Positions 34,675 to 43,971 of a DNA stretch of 64,000 nucleotides are shown piece by piece. The number at the start of each line of letters is the position of its first letter. Position 1 is the first letter of the stretch. Under the pieces are notes generated by a model. It had not been told where the DNA came from, did no database searches, and worked only from the letters and a program-made list of their open reading frames with translations. Made by a program: the position numbers and the translations under genes. Location of the stretch: positions 1 to 64,000 of the forward strand of contig JAFGKY010000073.1 of assembly GCA_016928305.1 (NCBI GenBank), read 5' to 3'. This stretch comes from Bacteroidales bacterium (GTDB lineage: Bacteria > Bacteroidota > Bacteroidia > Bacteroidales > UBA10428).

Positions 34675-36327
34675 TTATTCCTTAAGGAAATCGTTGACTT
34701 TTTCGAGAAATTCTTTAATGTCAATGGGTTTTGTAATGCATTCGTTACAGCCTAATGAGAAACATTTGTCCATGTCAATCTCGAGGATAAAGGCTGTTTG
34801 AGCAATGATGGGTATTTTTTTGTTAAACTCACGAATCAGTCGTGTGGCCTCAAATCCATTCATCTCCGGCATTTTAATATCCATTAAAATAAGATCAATT
34901 TTATTGATTGTCTTGCACAGTTCGACTGCCTGAAAACCATTGACAGCATGAAGAATCTGAACATCACTTTCATGCAGGATAGCTTCCAGGAACCGGAAAT
35001 TTACTTCATCGTCTTCAACGATAAGAATTACCTTATCTTTCCATTTATAGGATGGTAAATGCTCTTCCTCGACAGATGAATAATCATGAAAGTCCCGGGG
35101 TGTTTCTTCATGCTGAATGGTGAATTGAAAAACAGCTCCCTTTCCGGATTCTGACTCTACCCATATTTTGCCGCCCAGCAGTTTTATCAGGTGTTTGCAA
35201 AGCGTCAGTCCCAAACCGGAACCTTCGTATTTTCTTTTAACAATTTCCTCTTCGGCAAACCGGTTAAAAATATTTTTTTGTTGTTCTTTTGAGAGACCAA
35301 TACCGGTATCTTTAACATAGAATTCAATTTTACCTTCGGAAGGCATTTTATGACCAAATTCAATATATCCTTTTTCTGTAAACTTGATTGAATTATTAAT
35401 CAGATTGGATATTACCTGTTGCAGTCGACCGGAATCGGTATAAATAATAAGGTTCTTTTTATCGGGTGTCATTAGTTTAATCTCGAGTGCCTCTTTATTA
35501 AGAGCTTTCTTTTGCTGGTTAGCATTTACCTGTATCTCTTTCAGCAACATGTTCAGATCACACTTTGTTTTGGCGATTTTAACATTGCCCGATTCAAACT
35601 TTATCAATTCCGTAATGTCATCGATAAATTTCAGGAGCAGGATACCCTGGTTTCGGATGGTTTTAACATAGTCCTTTCTTTTTTCGAAATCGAGATTACC
35701 AATATTCAGCAGTTCTGAAAAGCCAATGATTGCATTCATCGGTGTCCGGATTTCATGGGAGATATTGGAAAGCATTGTGTTCTTTGATCTTTCAGCTTCT
35801 TCAGCTCTTTCAATAGCTTTGGATACTTCTCTGCGGGTTTTCTCAATGTCAATATTATTGTAAATGATACCAATAATGATAGACTGGTTCACATCGGGCT
35901 TTATGGTTCTAATCGCCTTTGTTGAACAATACCGTATTTCCCGGGTGTCGTTTTCTATGATTAACAGCCGGTATTCTATTTCAACCGAACGTGTGTCTTT
36001 TGCGAGGGAATTAATTTGACTCTCAACCAACGATACATCATCCGGATGCACACAATCAAGGAATTGTTCGCATGTAATGGTATTTTTGTCTTTGATGTTA
36101 AGTATCTCTTGCGCCTTCTTTGATAAGGTTAACAGCGGTTCATGCAAGGATTTTGTCCAGTATCCCAGTCCACTGATATCAAATACCTGCCGGATAATAT
36201 TTAGGTCCTGGTTTATATCTTTCTCTGAACATGACAATAATTCATTTAACCTGTCAATTTCATTTTCCAGCTGTTCAATCTTATTTTTTTGTTGTACCGT
36301 ATGTTTTTTTTTATTTCTCAGAAACAT
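34675..36327 (-). CDS. Hybrid histidine kinase (PAS-HisKA-HATPase-REC), soluble
   Basis: This 550-residue kinase has a short coiled-coil start (residues 5-35), a PAS domain (about 45-165), a HisKA dimerisation helix with the phospho-acceptor His in SNISHEIRTPMNAIIGFSELL, and an HATPase_c domain (N box NLINNSIKFTEKG, G1 VKDTGIGLS, G2 GSGLGLTLCKHLIKLLGG). A C-terminal receiver domain (about 430-550) carries VILIVEDDE, the phospho-acceptor Asp in LILMDIKMPEMNG, and the conserved Lys in ITKPIDI. No membrane segment is present. It lies 14 bases downstream of the membrane GAF/PAS protein that lacks a kinase domain, suggesting that the two act together. Confidence 0.93.
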   Translation of the reverse strand: MFLRNKKKHTVQQKNKIEQLENEIDRLNELLSCSEKDINQDLNIIRQVFDISGLGYWTKSLHEPLLTLSKKAQEILNIKDKNTITCEQFLDCVHPDDVSLVESQINSLAKDTRSVEIEYRLLIIENDTREIRYCSTKAIRTIKPDVNQSIIIGIIYNNIDIEKTRREVSKAIERAEEAERSKNTMLSNISHEIRTPMNAIIGFSELLNIGNLDFEKRKDYVKTIRNQGILLLKFIDDITELIKFESGNVKIAKTKCDLNMLLKEIQVNANQQKKALNKEALEIKLMTPDKKNLIIYTDSGRLQQVISNLINNSIKFTEKGYIEFGHKMPSEGKIEFYVKDTGIGLSKEQQKNIFNRFAEEEIVKRKYEGSGLGLTLCKHLIKLLGGKIWVESESGKGAVFQFTIQHEETPRDFHDYSSVEEEHLPSYKWKDKVILIVEDDEVNFRFLEAILHESDVQILHAVNGFQAVELCKTINKIDLILMDIKMPEMNGFEATRLIREFNKKIPIIAQTAFILEIDMDKCFSLGCNECITKPIDIKEFLEKVNDFLKE

Positions 36328-36341
36328 GGATACATGGTCCC

Positions 36342-38645
36342 TTAAAACAATTCAACTTCGACGTTCTGAATAAAAGCTGTATAGGTTATTTCATTTTCAA
36401 CCTGAGCACGGGATAACAGGATAAGAACGGGTTTTTCTTTCCGTTGCTTGGTATAAATCTTAATTTCCTTTCTTACTCCAATGATTTTATTATCACCCGG
36501 ACCGGTATAAAGCGCCAGAAATTCATCTTCTTCAATCATTTTATGCGAAAACAGAATGCCGATATCATGGTTAACGACTTCCTGCCTTTGATAGCCCCAC
36601 AATTCTTCAGCTGCACGATTAAAGAATATTATCTTGTTATCGTGACCCGTAGTAATAATGGCGTCCAGTACACCCTCCAACGTTCGTTCGTTCCGTATTT
36701 TAATATGTTCAGTTTCTTTATATTGCTGTTGCATTTCTGACCGGGCTTCCCGAAGTTTACGGCTCAGTTCTTTTTCAGATTCGCGTAAAAGTTTCTCCTG
36801 TTTCTTCAGGATGTCTGTCTGATTCCTAAGTTCAATCTCCATTTGTTTCTCATTGGTAACATCCTGCCCGATGTAAATTATTTTATCCACCTCGTTGTAC
36901 ATGTTAAAAACTGCACTAAAGGCTCCTCTTAACCATTTTTCAGTATTATCTTTTGCTTTTGTTTTAAATTGCCCCATGAATCCCACTCCCTTGATAATTG
37001 TCTCCCATTTTTTGTTAAAGCCTTCAATTTCAATAGGATCTATTAAATCAAATATGGAAAGATTACGAATATCTTTGAGGTTATATTTGTAAGAATTGGC
37101 AAAGTATTCATTGGAATCTATAATATTTCCGTTAATATCAAGTTCCAGTTTGATACCGCTACGGTTTACCGAGTCGATAACCCCCTCCATTTCAAGGCTC
37201 AGCTTTTTCTGTTCTGTTGTGTCCAACGCAAGAAAGAGAATTTTATCGACTGTGTTGTCTTCTTTCCGTATGCAGGTGTAGGTAGCAACAGTCCACAGAT
37301 CTTTCCCCGATTGGGTGATATGCTTCATATATCCTTCAAAATGCCTGCCGCCTTTTGCCAGGTCTTCCCATATTTTATCGAACCACTCCTTGTCTTTTTC
37401 ACTGATAAACTGATGAATCTTTTTCCCTTCAACCTGAGTATTTGATGTATATTCCAGTTTGTCAAGAAATTTTGTGTTAGCGTACAGTAACGTACCATCA
37501 ACGTTGTATTCGGCACGAATCATAGTATGATTAACCGTATTTTCAAGCATCATAAATCGTTCAGCCTGGCGGGTGGCTTCTTCCTGAGTTGCCTGTAATT
37601 CCTCAAGATTCTGCCGCATCTCTTCTTCCTGTGATGAAAGTGCCAGAGCCTGTGCCTTAGAATCTTCCAGCAGACGGGCTGTCTGTATATTAGTCTTCAC
37701 TGCAGAAAGGGTAGACGCAACGCTTTCTGCCACCTTTTCAACCAATGTAACCTGATGGGCTTCCATGGGATTCAGAGAAGCCAGCTCAATTACTCCGTGA
37801 ATTTCATTCTCACGCTGTATAGGAACGATCAGCAGGCATTTTGGATTGCTCTGTCCAAGTCCTGAAGTAACATTAATATAGCTTTCAGGCACCTGGGTTA
37901 TGTACACTGTTTTTTGCTCTTTAGCGGCAGTTCCGATAAGCCCATCACCCCATTGCACCTTTTGATCAGTGAATTTTTTACGGTCATAAGCAAAAAAAGC
38001 CTTGAGATCGAAAAACCTGTTGTTCTCATCGGTGTCATCCAGCATATAGAATCCTCCCTGAATTGCACCAAGGTATTTGGTAAGCGCTTTTATTGTATTG
38101 AATGCCAGCTGTTCCTGATCTTGAATATTGTTTCGCAGTATCTCACCGAAATGAGCCATACCTTCAGCCAGCCAATTTCTTAATTCATCCTCTTTTCTTC
38201 TCTTTGCTTCCTCCTCCTTGTTGGATTTTAAGGTATCCCTGAGATTTATCAACGATTTGCCCAGATCATCGTCTTCACCCATCAAGGGTAGGGAAGCCTG
38301 GAAATCATCGTGTATAAGCTGTTGCGCGAACCTGCTGATTGTTTTTGTTCTTGCCTGTTCAACATTAATGATGTTTTGTTTTTCTATCACAATTCGGGTA
38401 AAATACCGTATCAGAATGTGAATCCCAATGGATACGATAACAAATGATCCAATTACAATCCAATGGACAGGATTCGACTTCAGGAGTGACCATAGCCCTT
38501 TCGCATTGTAGCTTACATCATTAATTATCAGATCAATAAAAACAGACGCAAGGGGAAAAACAAAGAGTACGACAACGGCTAAGATAGTATATTGTGAGAT
38601 GGTTTCTTTACGGCTTTTTGCATCCATACCTGTATGAATTTTCAT
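36342..38645 (-). CDS. Membrane GAF/PAS sensor without a kinase domain
   Basis: Residues 17-40 and 55-78 form two membrane helices with a short loop, followed by a linker of about 90 residues. A GAF domain spans about 165-320 (WLAEGMAHFGEILRNN, GGFYMLDDTDENNRF, QWGDGLIGTAAKEQKTVYITQVP, IHGVIELASL). A coiled coil (SQEEEMRQNLEELQATQEEATRQAERF) leads to two PAS domains (about 365-485 and 490-605), another coiled coil (about 605-655) and a third PAS domain (about 660-760). There is no HisKA, HATPase or MCP signalling tip. The hybrid kinase gene follows after 14 bases, so a split sensor/kinase is likely. Confidence 0.9.
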   Translation of the reverse strand: MKIHTGMDAKSRKETISQYTILAVVVLFVFPLASVFIDLIINDVSYNAKGLWSLLKSNPVHWIVIGSFVIVSIGIHILIRYFTRIVIEKQNIINVEQARTKTISRFAQQLIHDDFQASLPLMGEDDDLGKSLINLRDTLKSNKEEEAKRRKEDELRNWLAEGMAHFGEILRNNIQDQEQLAFNTIKALTKYLGAIQGGFYMLDDTDENNRFFDLKAFFAYDRKKFTDQKVQWGDGLIGTAAKEQKTVYITQVPESYINVTSGLGQSNPKCLLIVPIQRENEIHGVIELASLNPMEAHQVTLVEKVAESVASTLSAVKTNIQTARLLEDSKAQALALSSQEEEMRQNLEELQATQEEATRQAERFMMLENTVNHTMIRAEYNVDGTLLYANTKFLDKLEYTSNTQVEGKKIHQFISEKDKEWFDKIWEDLAKGGRHFEGYMKHITQSGKDLWTVATYTCIRKEDNTVDKILFLALDTTEQKKLSLEMEGVIDSVNRSGIKLELDINGNIIDSNEYFANSYKYNLKDIRNLSIFDLIDPIEIEGFNKKWETIIKGVGFMGQFKTKAKDNTEKWLRGAFSAVFNMYNEVDKIIYIGQDVTNEKQMEIELRNQTDILKKQEKLLRESEKELSRKLREARSEMQQQYKETEHIKIRNERTLEGVLDAIITTGHDNKIIFFNRAAEELWGYQRQEVVNHDIGILFSHKMIEEDEFLALYTGPGDNKIIGVRKEIKIYTKQRKEKPVLILLSRAQVENEITYTAFIQNVEVELF

Positions 38646-38758
38646 ATCTGCAGAAACAATCTAAAAATAAACAATATTTTCATAACTTAAAAACCGAATC
38701 TGAAAAACTGAAAGCTGAGGCTTAGATGTCCGGTATATGGTTTGCATATATATCGACA

Positions 38759-38930
38759 CACATGGGAGGCAATACTGTCAAGCGGTAATACTACATGGTT
38801 TGCATTGATCTTAATAGCTTCGTGGGGCATCCCAAAAATGGTTCAGGTTTTTCACCCTGAATAATTGCGTAAGCCTCTGCCATTTTCATTTCAAGCAGTC
38901 CTTCTGCTTTTCTTTGATCCGTGATTTTCC
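38759..38930 (-). pseudogene. cheB: Decayed C-terminus of a CheB-type methylesterase
   Basis: The minus strand downstream of cheR encodes AEGLLEMKMAEAYAIIQGEKPEP in one frame and TIFGMPHEAIKINANHVVLPLDSIASHV in another. Together they match the conserved end of CheB (…GAEGLLEMKxAGAYTIAQDE…FGMPKEAIKxGAADxVLPLDxIA). A frameshift inside the GEKPEPFxG region separates the halves, and the catalytic His and Asp regions further upstream are absent. The intact family is about 190-350 residues; only about 50 remain. This is a remnant of the gene that usually follows cheR. No ATG-initiated ORF covers it. Confidence 0.75.
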
Positions 38931-38964
38931 TTTTGTCTGTCTGACTGCATGGATGGATTTCTCC

Positions 38965-39879
38965 TTAGGGTTTCATAAAAACTGTAGGCTGAATATGTCT
39001 TAACGGCAAGTTCATTCCTGCAATTGACTCGGAGTGTCCCAAAAACAGATAGCCTCCGCTTCTGATGCTGGAACACAGCTTGAAAATGATTTTTTCCTGC
39101 ACTGTCCTGTCGAAATAAATAAGCACATTGCGGCAAAAAACAATATCAAAGATAAAAGGCGTCGAATAATAATCATCAATTAAATTCAACCGTGAGAAGA
39201 TAACTTTGTCTCTTAATTCAGGAACAACCTGCACCTTTCTTTCTTCTTTGTCAATGCTTCTTAAGAAATATTTGCTTTTTAGTCCCTGGGGAATATTGTT
39301 TATCTGCTCTTCCTTATAGATTGCCTGATAGGCTTTTTGCAAAATCCGGGTGGAAATATCCGTGGCATAAATAATAAAATCAGCTAACGAATGTTTTTCC
39401 TGGAATTCCGATAACACAATAGCAAGTGTATAGGGCTCTTCGCCGCTTGAGCAACCTACACTCCAGAATTTCAGGTGTTCTTTGCTCCCGGGCGGACAAA
39501 GATCTGGCAACAACGTGTTTAAGAGAAAATCAAAATGAAGGTTCTCCCTGAAGAATTCTGTCCTATTTGTACTGATGACATCAACAAAGTGGATCATTTC
39601 TTCTTCCATCCCCTGTTTTGAGAAGAGGTAATTGACGTAATCTGAAAAACTATTTAGGTTTAGCTTTTTTAGTCTTTTCTGCAGACGGCTCTGAAGCATT
39701 ACCTTCTTAATGTCGGGCATTTCTATTCCGAATTCCCGGGTAATGAATTCACTCAGCCGGATAAAATCCTTGTCTTCCAATTTAGCCAAATTGGAATCAA
39801 GATTGAAATTACTATCATTCTGATTTTTCAATTTCACGTATGCTTTCGGAATCGTCAACGAATATAATTGATTTTCCAA
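38965..39879 (-). CDS. cheR: CheR-type chemotaxis protein methyltransferase
   Basis: CheR methylates glutamates of chemoreceptors with S-adenosylmethionine. The N-terminal helical domain (about residues 30-100) is followed by the SAM-binding Rossmann region KFWSVGCSSGEEPYTLAIVLSE, with YATDISTRILQKA, and the catalytic-end motif FCRNVLIYFDRTVQEKII and GGYLFLGHSESI. The length of 304 exceeds the typical 270-280 by an N-terminal extension. No CheA, CheW, MCP or intact CheB is encoded in this window. It may act on a protein of the surrounding cluster or be a remnant of a larger system. Confidence 0.93.
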   Translation of the reverse strand: MENQLYSLTIPKAYVKLKNQNDSNFNLDSNLAKLEDKDFIRLSEFITREFGIEMPDIKKVMLQSRLQKRLKKLNLNSFSDYVNYLFSKQGMEEEMIHFVDVISTNRTEFFRENLHFDFLLNTLLPDLCPPGSKEHLKFWSVGCSSGEEPYTLAIVLSEFQEKHSLADFIIYATDISTRILQKAYQAIYKEEQINNIPQGLKSKYFLRSIDKEERKVQVVPELRDKVIFSRLNLIDDYYSTPFIFDIVFCRNVLIYFDRTVQEKIIFKLCSSIRSGGYLFLGHSESIAGMNLPLRHIQPTVFMKP

Positions 39880-39914
39880 TGGCCATTAAAAATATAGCTT
39901 TATTCATAATGATG

Positions 39915-40136
39915 TCAGAAAAAATCGTTTAAACCGGTTTTTGCACATATTGCTTGTGTATCACCCGATGACGGTATTTCTGACTTCAGTTCAAAACTCC
40001 TGTTGTCTGTGCATCTTCGAATATGGTGAACTACCAGTAGGATCGATAAACCAAATGGCTCATCAGCATGCAATTTGAACAATGCTGCTCTGGCTTTTCT
40101 TTTATTTACAATATAATCATGGATTTTATTCGCTAC
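39915..40136 (-). pseudogene. Start-less 73-codon reading frame between the 560-aa gene and cheR
   Basis: On the minus strand an open frame runs from a stop at 40137-40139 to TGA at 39915-39917, reading HDYIVNKRKARAALFKLHADEP, then FGLSILLVVHHIRRC and ending ICAKTGLNDFF. It has no ATG or GTG, and its only TTG lies about a third of the way in. It has a protein-like composition and lies in an otherwise gene-free gap of 270 bases. I do not recognise the family. It may be a decayed gene whose start was lost, a gene with a non-standard start, or a chance frame. No motif allows a functional call. Confidence 0.35.
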
Positions 40137-40149
40137 TCATGGTATATTG

Positions 40150-41832
40150 TTAACGCAGGGTATTGATGGTCTCCTTTTCATCTTCCATTATCATAGTATC
40201 ACCCGACTTCATCCTGTCCGAAATTTCGTTTAAACAGCTTATGATATGGGTAATTTCATTCTCAAAGTGTTCATAGTACCGGACTGATTCAATGGAATCT
40301 TTTAGGTCGCCGGTTATGTCAAAAGGAGTTGCTTTTGTATTGCAAACCTGAAGTAATTCACGGTTCAGGTAGTTAATCTCCCTAAAGGCGTTCGATAGCA
40401 TCCTGACCTCCTGTTTCTGCAGGCTTTCGTATCCGTTTGCCAGGTATTCCTTCTCATATTTACGCTGCAGCATGGAAGTCAATTCCATATTTTCCTCTGA
40501 AATGGATTTAATGAAAGTGATTGTTTTTACCAATTCTTCGGCAACCGTGGACATCTGAATAATAATTGATGCTGATTCATTCCCGTTTTGCATGTTGTGT
40601 TGCTGTTTAATGGTGTTGATGACATGAAGGAAATCAGTACATGTTTTGAAGATCAACGTAAAACAGTTAGAAAAATTGGCTATTCGCTGAATAATGCCTT
40701 CTGTTTGAAGTTTGAATATATTATTAATAGCGTCGATTTCATTGTACAAATTCGCTTCTCTGCGTATGTTCAGGTCGGCATCAAAATCATTATCATTAAC
40801 TATTCGCTCCGGTGTTGAAAAAGACAGGTGAAGTGAATGGATGTCCCTGATGTGATCGCTCAAGTGTAAAAATTCAGCCGTTATGATTTCAACGGCTTTA
40901 TGATATTCATGGTTTGCATGTATCATTTGTGCCGATTGCAGGTGAGCAATCTCTTTAATCTGAAGGAATAACTTTGCGCGCGTCAGCTTAAAATCAGGTT
41001 CATTCGCTTTATCAACTAAAACAGACAGCTTATTTATAATTTCATTGTGAATATGTTTCACATGTTCAATTTTTTGTTTGATAATATCCTGGTACTGCAG
41101 GTATGTAATAATAAGTGAACCGCTTTCTTTGGTTTGTGATAGTATATTATCCAGAACTGGTTTATATTCATCGGCTTGCTGCTGTTTATCAAGAATGGTA
41201 TCGGTAATGTTTTTACAGAAAGATATAATGTGATAAATATTGTCGAGATAATTTTTTTTGAGGGAATCGGTTGCTATAAACGAGTTACTGACAAATTTCT
41301 TTACTTTCTTCAGATTATCTATGAAATTGGGATAGGATAAAAAAATATCTTCAATGTCATGGTTGATTTTATCACCATGTTGACCATGCATGATCGGATC
41401 CAGTTTAAGACTTGCCGACAGGTATTTAAGTGTACTGAGGTCCTGATAAAAATTATTTACCGGAACAAACAACTGTTCCAGTTTTTGCAATACCCGTTCA
41501 TGTATTTTTTTATTGAATACAATCTGGGCCTCAAATGCATGTAAATGTTTGTGCAACTTATCCATGGAATCCCTGATTGCTGTTGCATGTTGAGAGTTAT
41601 GAGTTTTGTTGAAACCGGCAAATAACCGGAACAAATTTGACGATAACAAATTAATCTCCTGATGGTATTTCCGGAAAATCGAACTTAAATGAACAAAATC
41701 CTCGGAAGAAAACTTTATAATGGCTATTATTTTCTCATCGATGGAATGAAAGGAGGAAATTATAGCATCAATTGAATAAGTATTTAATAACTTATCAATT
41801 ATCAGCTTGTTTTTTTTATGACCGTTATGCAT
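40150..41832 (-). CDS. Large helical protein, possibly a chemosensory accessory protein
   Basis: This 560-residue protein is predicted almost entirely helical, without membrane segments, signal peptide or known catalytic motifs. Two similar halves can be seen: around residue 240, TYLQYQDIIKQKIEHVKHIHNEIINKL, and around residue 520, RYYEHFENEITHIISCLNEISDRM. The first is reminiscent of the QYQD(I/L)xRQxxEHV pattern found in CheZ-like and methyl-accepting-type helical bundles, as I recall it. Together with the adjacent CheR gene, decayed CheB and receiver proteins, it suggests a chemosensory-like adapter or receptor without a membrane. Alternatives are a structural coiled-coil protein. Confidence 0.45.
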   Translation of the reverse strand: MHNGHKKNKLIIDKLLNTYSIDAIISSFHSIDEKIIAIIKFSSEDFVHLSSIFRKYHQEINLLSSNLFRLFAGFNKTHNSQHATAIRDSMDKLHKHLHAFEAQIVFNKKIHERVLQKLEQLFVPVNNFYQDLSTLKYLSASLKLDPIMHGQHGDKINHDIEDIFLSYPNFIDNLKKVKKFVSNSFIATDSLKKNYLDNIYHIISFCKNITDTILDKQQQADEYKPVLDNILSQTKESGSLIITYLQYQDIIKQKIEHVKHIHNEIINKLSVLVDKANEPDFKLTRAKLFLQIKEIAHLQSAQMIHANHEYHKAVEIITAEFLHLSDHIRDIHSLHLSFSTPERIVNDNDFDADLNIRREANLYNEIDAINNIFKLQTEGIIQRIANFSNCFTLIFKTCTDFLHVINTIKQQHNMQNGNESASIIIQMSTVAEELVKTITFIKSISEENMELTSMLQRKYEKEYLANGYESLQKQEVRMLSNAFREINYLNRELLQVCNTKATPFDITGDLKDSIESVRYYEHFENEITHIISCLNEISDRMKSGDTMIMEDEKETINTLR

Positions 41833-42021
41833 TGGTAACCTCCGATAATAAAGAGCTGATTATCAATTTACTTTATGGGTATTCTTAAAGTAAAGTTACG
41901 TAGAACTGAGTTTCAGGTAGTATTTTTGTAATGATTTTCATTACCGTCACCGGATGATATGCCTCATCGTAACATAGCATATTATCAGGTTTCCGTTAAT
42001 CCATGAATTTGCAGGTACTGG

Positions 42022-42399
42022 CTATACAGATTTATTGGCAGACAAGTGTATAACCTTTTTCACCGCCTTTAAAAATACCTGTTGATTCAGTGGTTTGGTA
42101 AAAATGCCATCAATGCCGAGCTTTTTGGCAAGATAGAGGTAATATGGTTGTGCGCCTGAAATTGCAAAGATTTTTATATCGGGAAAATCCCGCCTGAGAT
42201 TCATTATAAGTTCTATCCCTTCCATCTTGGGCATTATCAGGTCTGTAATAATCAGATCGACGGGATTACCCTTCACAAATTCAAGACCTTCTATGCCATT
42301 TGCAGCTTCCTTTATCTCAAAATTCTCTTTGTGGAACAGATTTCTGATCAGCTTACGCATCATTAGATTATCATCTACAACTAAAATTTGCTTTATCAT
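42022..42399 (-). CDS. Single-domain response regulator (receiver only), first
   Basis: The 125-residue protein is a stand-alone REC domain. The acidic pocket is VVDDNLMMRK, the phospho-acceptor Asp lies in DLIITDLIMPKMEGIEL, a Thr/Ser position in IFAISGA, and the conserved Lys in GIFTKPLNQQ. It has no output domain, so it must act by protein-protein contact, as CheY or Spo0F do. It is read leftward between the second receiver gene and the 560-residue protein. Partner kinases may include the hybrid kinase at 34.7 kb, but this is not shown. Confidence 0.92.
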   Translation of the reverse strand: MIKQILVVDDNLMMRKLIRNLFHKENFEIKEAANGIEGLEFVKGNPVDLIITDLIMPKMEGIELIMNLRRDFPDIKIFAISGAQPYYLYLAKKLGIDGIFTKPLNQQVFLKAVKKVIHLSANKSV

Positions 42400-42580
42400 C
42401 AGATTGTTTATAAGTGATCAGATTTATCCCTAACTGAATTATCGGATCATAATCAAAACAACGATCCGCATTACCGGAAAGTTCAATTATTTATTGGAAG
42501 ATACTGGAATTTTTGACCAATGGTCTGTTTGAGGGGATGAATACAGATTACCTTTTTCGCTCTCCGGAAGGCCCGGTTAT

Positions 42581-42979
42581 TCATTTTGTGTTATGCATGG
42601 CTAAAACCGATTCCACTTTTTCAACAAGATACTGAAGGTCTATCGGTTTTTTGACAAAGTCAATTGCTCCCATCTCCATTATTTTGGAGATGTTCTCTTC
42701 ATCCGTAAGTGCAGAAACAACAATAACCGGTGTATTTTTTGTTACTTCGTTATTACGTATCTGGGCAAGAAAATCAAAACCTGAAATCTTAGGCATTAAA
42801 AGATCAAGAAGAATGAGATCGGGCGACTGTTGAGCAATAATGGAATAAGCTTCTTTTACATTAAGGGCAGTTTCAATGCGATATCCTTTTTCATCCAATA
42901 TGGCTTCAAGCAATACAACATTCGTAGTGCTATCATCCACAACGAGTATCATAGGTTGATTTTTATTCAGGCTTGTCAT
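42581..42979 (-). CDS. Single-domain response regulator (receiver only), second
   Basis: This receiver of 132 residues has VVDDSTTNVVLL, phospho-acceptor Asp in DLILLDLLMPKISGFDFL, the switch residues in VIVVSALTDEENI and the Lys in FVKKPIDLQYLVEKVESVL. A run of single-domain regulators like this is common in Bacteroidota chemosensory-like or phosphorelay clusters. It is preceded on the minus strand by 266 bases before the divergent Crp/Fnr gene and followed by 181 bases before the next receiver gene. Confidence 0.92.
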   Translation of the reverse strand: MTSLNKNQPMILVVDDSTTNVVLLEAILDEKGYRIETALNVKEAYSIIAQQSPDLILLDLLMPKISGFDFLAQIRNNEVTKNTPVIVVSALTDEENISKIMEMGAIDFVKKPIDLQYLVEKVESVLAMHNTK

Positions 42980-43245
42980 GGTTTGTAATCGGTTAATGAA
43001 GATAACAATAAATTATGAAAAAAAAGTCTTCCAGATTCTTATGATTAATTATTATCTAAAAACTTTACTTCTTGCATCTTTTATAAGTAAAGTTATGAAA
43101 ATTAGGTATCGGACGTAGGCTTTTTAGACGGAAGATTATATGACATTGGTTACCCATTTGGGGTGATGTGCATCATCTTTTTTGCGCTAAATTTTTATTC
43201 CTTCATTAATTTTTATTATATTTATTATTACAACCACCAGCTTCT

Positions 43246-43929
43246 ATGAGACCAAATTACAATACCGATGAGCATTACCTTTTACCCTTTGCCAGATACC
43301 TTACGAAAGATGATCTGGCTGCTTTTAAGGCAAATAGCAATATCGTAGTCTACGAGAAGAAAGAAGTGATTTTCCGCCAGAATACGCGAACCTCCCACAT
43401 TATGTGTATTAAATCGGGTTTGGTTAAGATATATAAGGAAGGACGAAACAATCGTTATATAATCCTTAAAATTGCTGTTGAAAATGATTTTTTGGGCTTA
43501 ATGTCAATATACGGCAGCGATATGCATCAATTCTCAGCCTCTGCCATTCAGACTTGCGAGATTTGTTTTATCGATATCAATGTGTTTAACAAGATTTTAA
43601 AAACCAGCGGGGATTTTTCATTTCAAATTATCAATCAATTAAGTTCGGATGGATTGTTTATTTTTGAAAGACTGATGAGCCAATCGCATAAACAACTCCC
43701 GGGACGCATTGCCGATGTTATTCTGTATTTTTCCGAGATCATTTTTAACAGTCAGGAATTTGAATTTCCGCTTACACGACGCGAACTTGCAGAACTTGCC
43801 GGAACTACAAAAGAGAGCTTTATCCGAACGCTGGCCGAATTTAAAAATGATAAGATAATTGACCTGGAAGGGTCACGGGTTAAAATAAACAGCCTAAAGA
43901 TTATCAGAACACTGAGTGAACTGGGCTGA
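43246..43929 (+). CDS. Crp/Fnr-family transcriptional regulator
   Basis: The 227-residue protein has an N-terminal cyclic-nucleotide-binding-like jelly roll (about residues 25-140; VIFRQNTRTSHIMCIKSGLVKIYKEG, NDFLGLMSIYG) and a C-terminal winged helix (about 150-225; FPLTRRELAELAGTTKESFIRTLAEFKNDKIIDLEGSRVKI). The cAMP-binding arginine-containing motif of CRP is not evident, and no four-Cys cluster of FNR type is present, so the effector is unknown. It is followed by a receiver gene after 42 bases and could be regulated together with it. Confidence 0.9.
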   Translation: MRPNYNTDEHYLLPFARYLTKDDLAAFKANSNIVVYEKKEVIFRQNTRTSHIMCIKSGLVKIYKEGRNNRYIILKIAVENDFLGLMSIYGSDMHQFSASAIQTCEICFIDINVFNKILKTSGDFSFQIINQLSSDGLFIFERLMSQSHKQLPGRIADVILYFSEIIFNSQEFEFPLTRRELAELAGTTKESFIRTLAEFKNDKIIDLEGSRVKINSLKIIRTLSELG

Positions 43930-43971
43930 TTTTTATGTAATAGTGCAGCAACTTCTTATGACATTTTTTAT

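Noticed and set aside
38891-39136. 81-aa minus-strand ORF at the cheR end
   Set aside because: It is an out-of-frame reading across the cheR 3' end and the cheB remnant; the CheB similarity lies in other frames.
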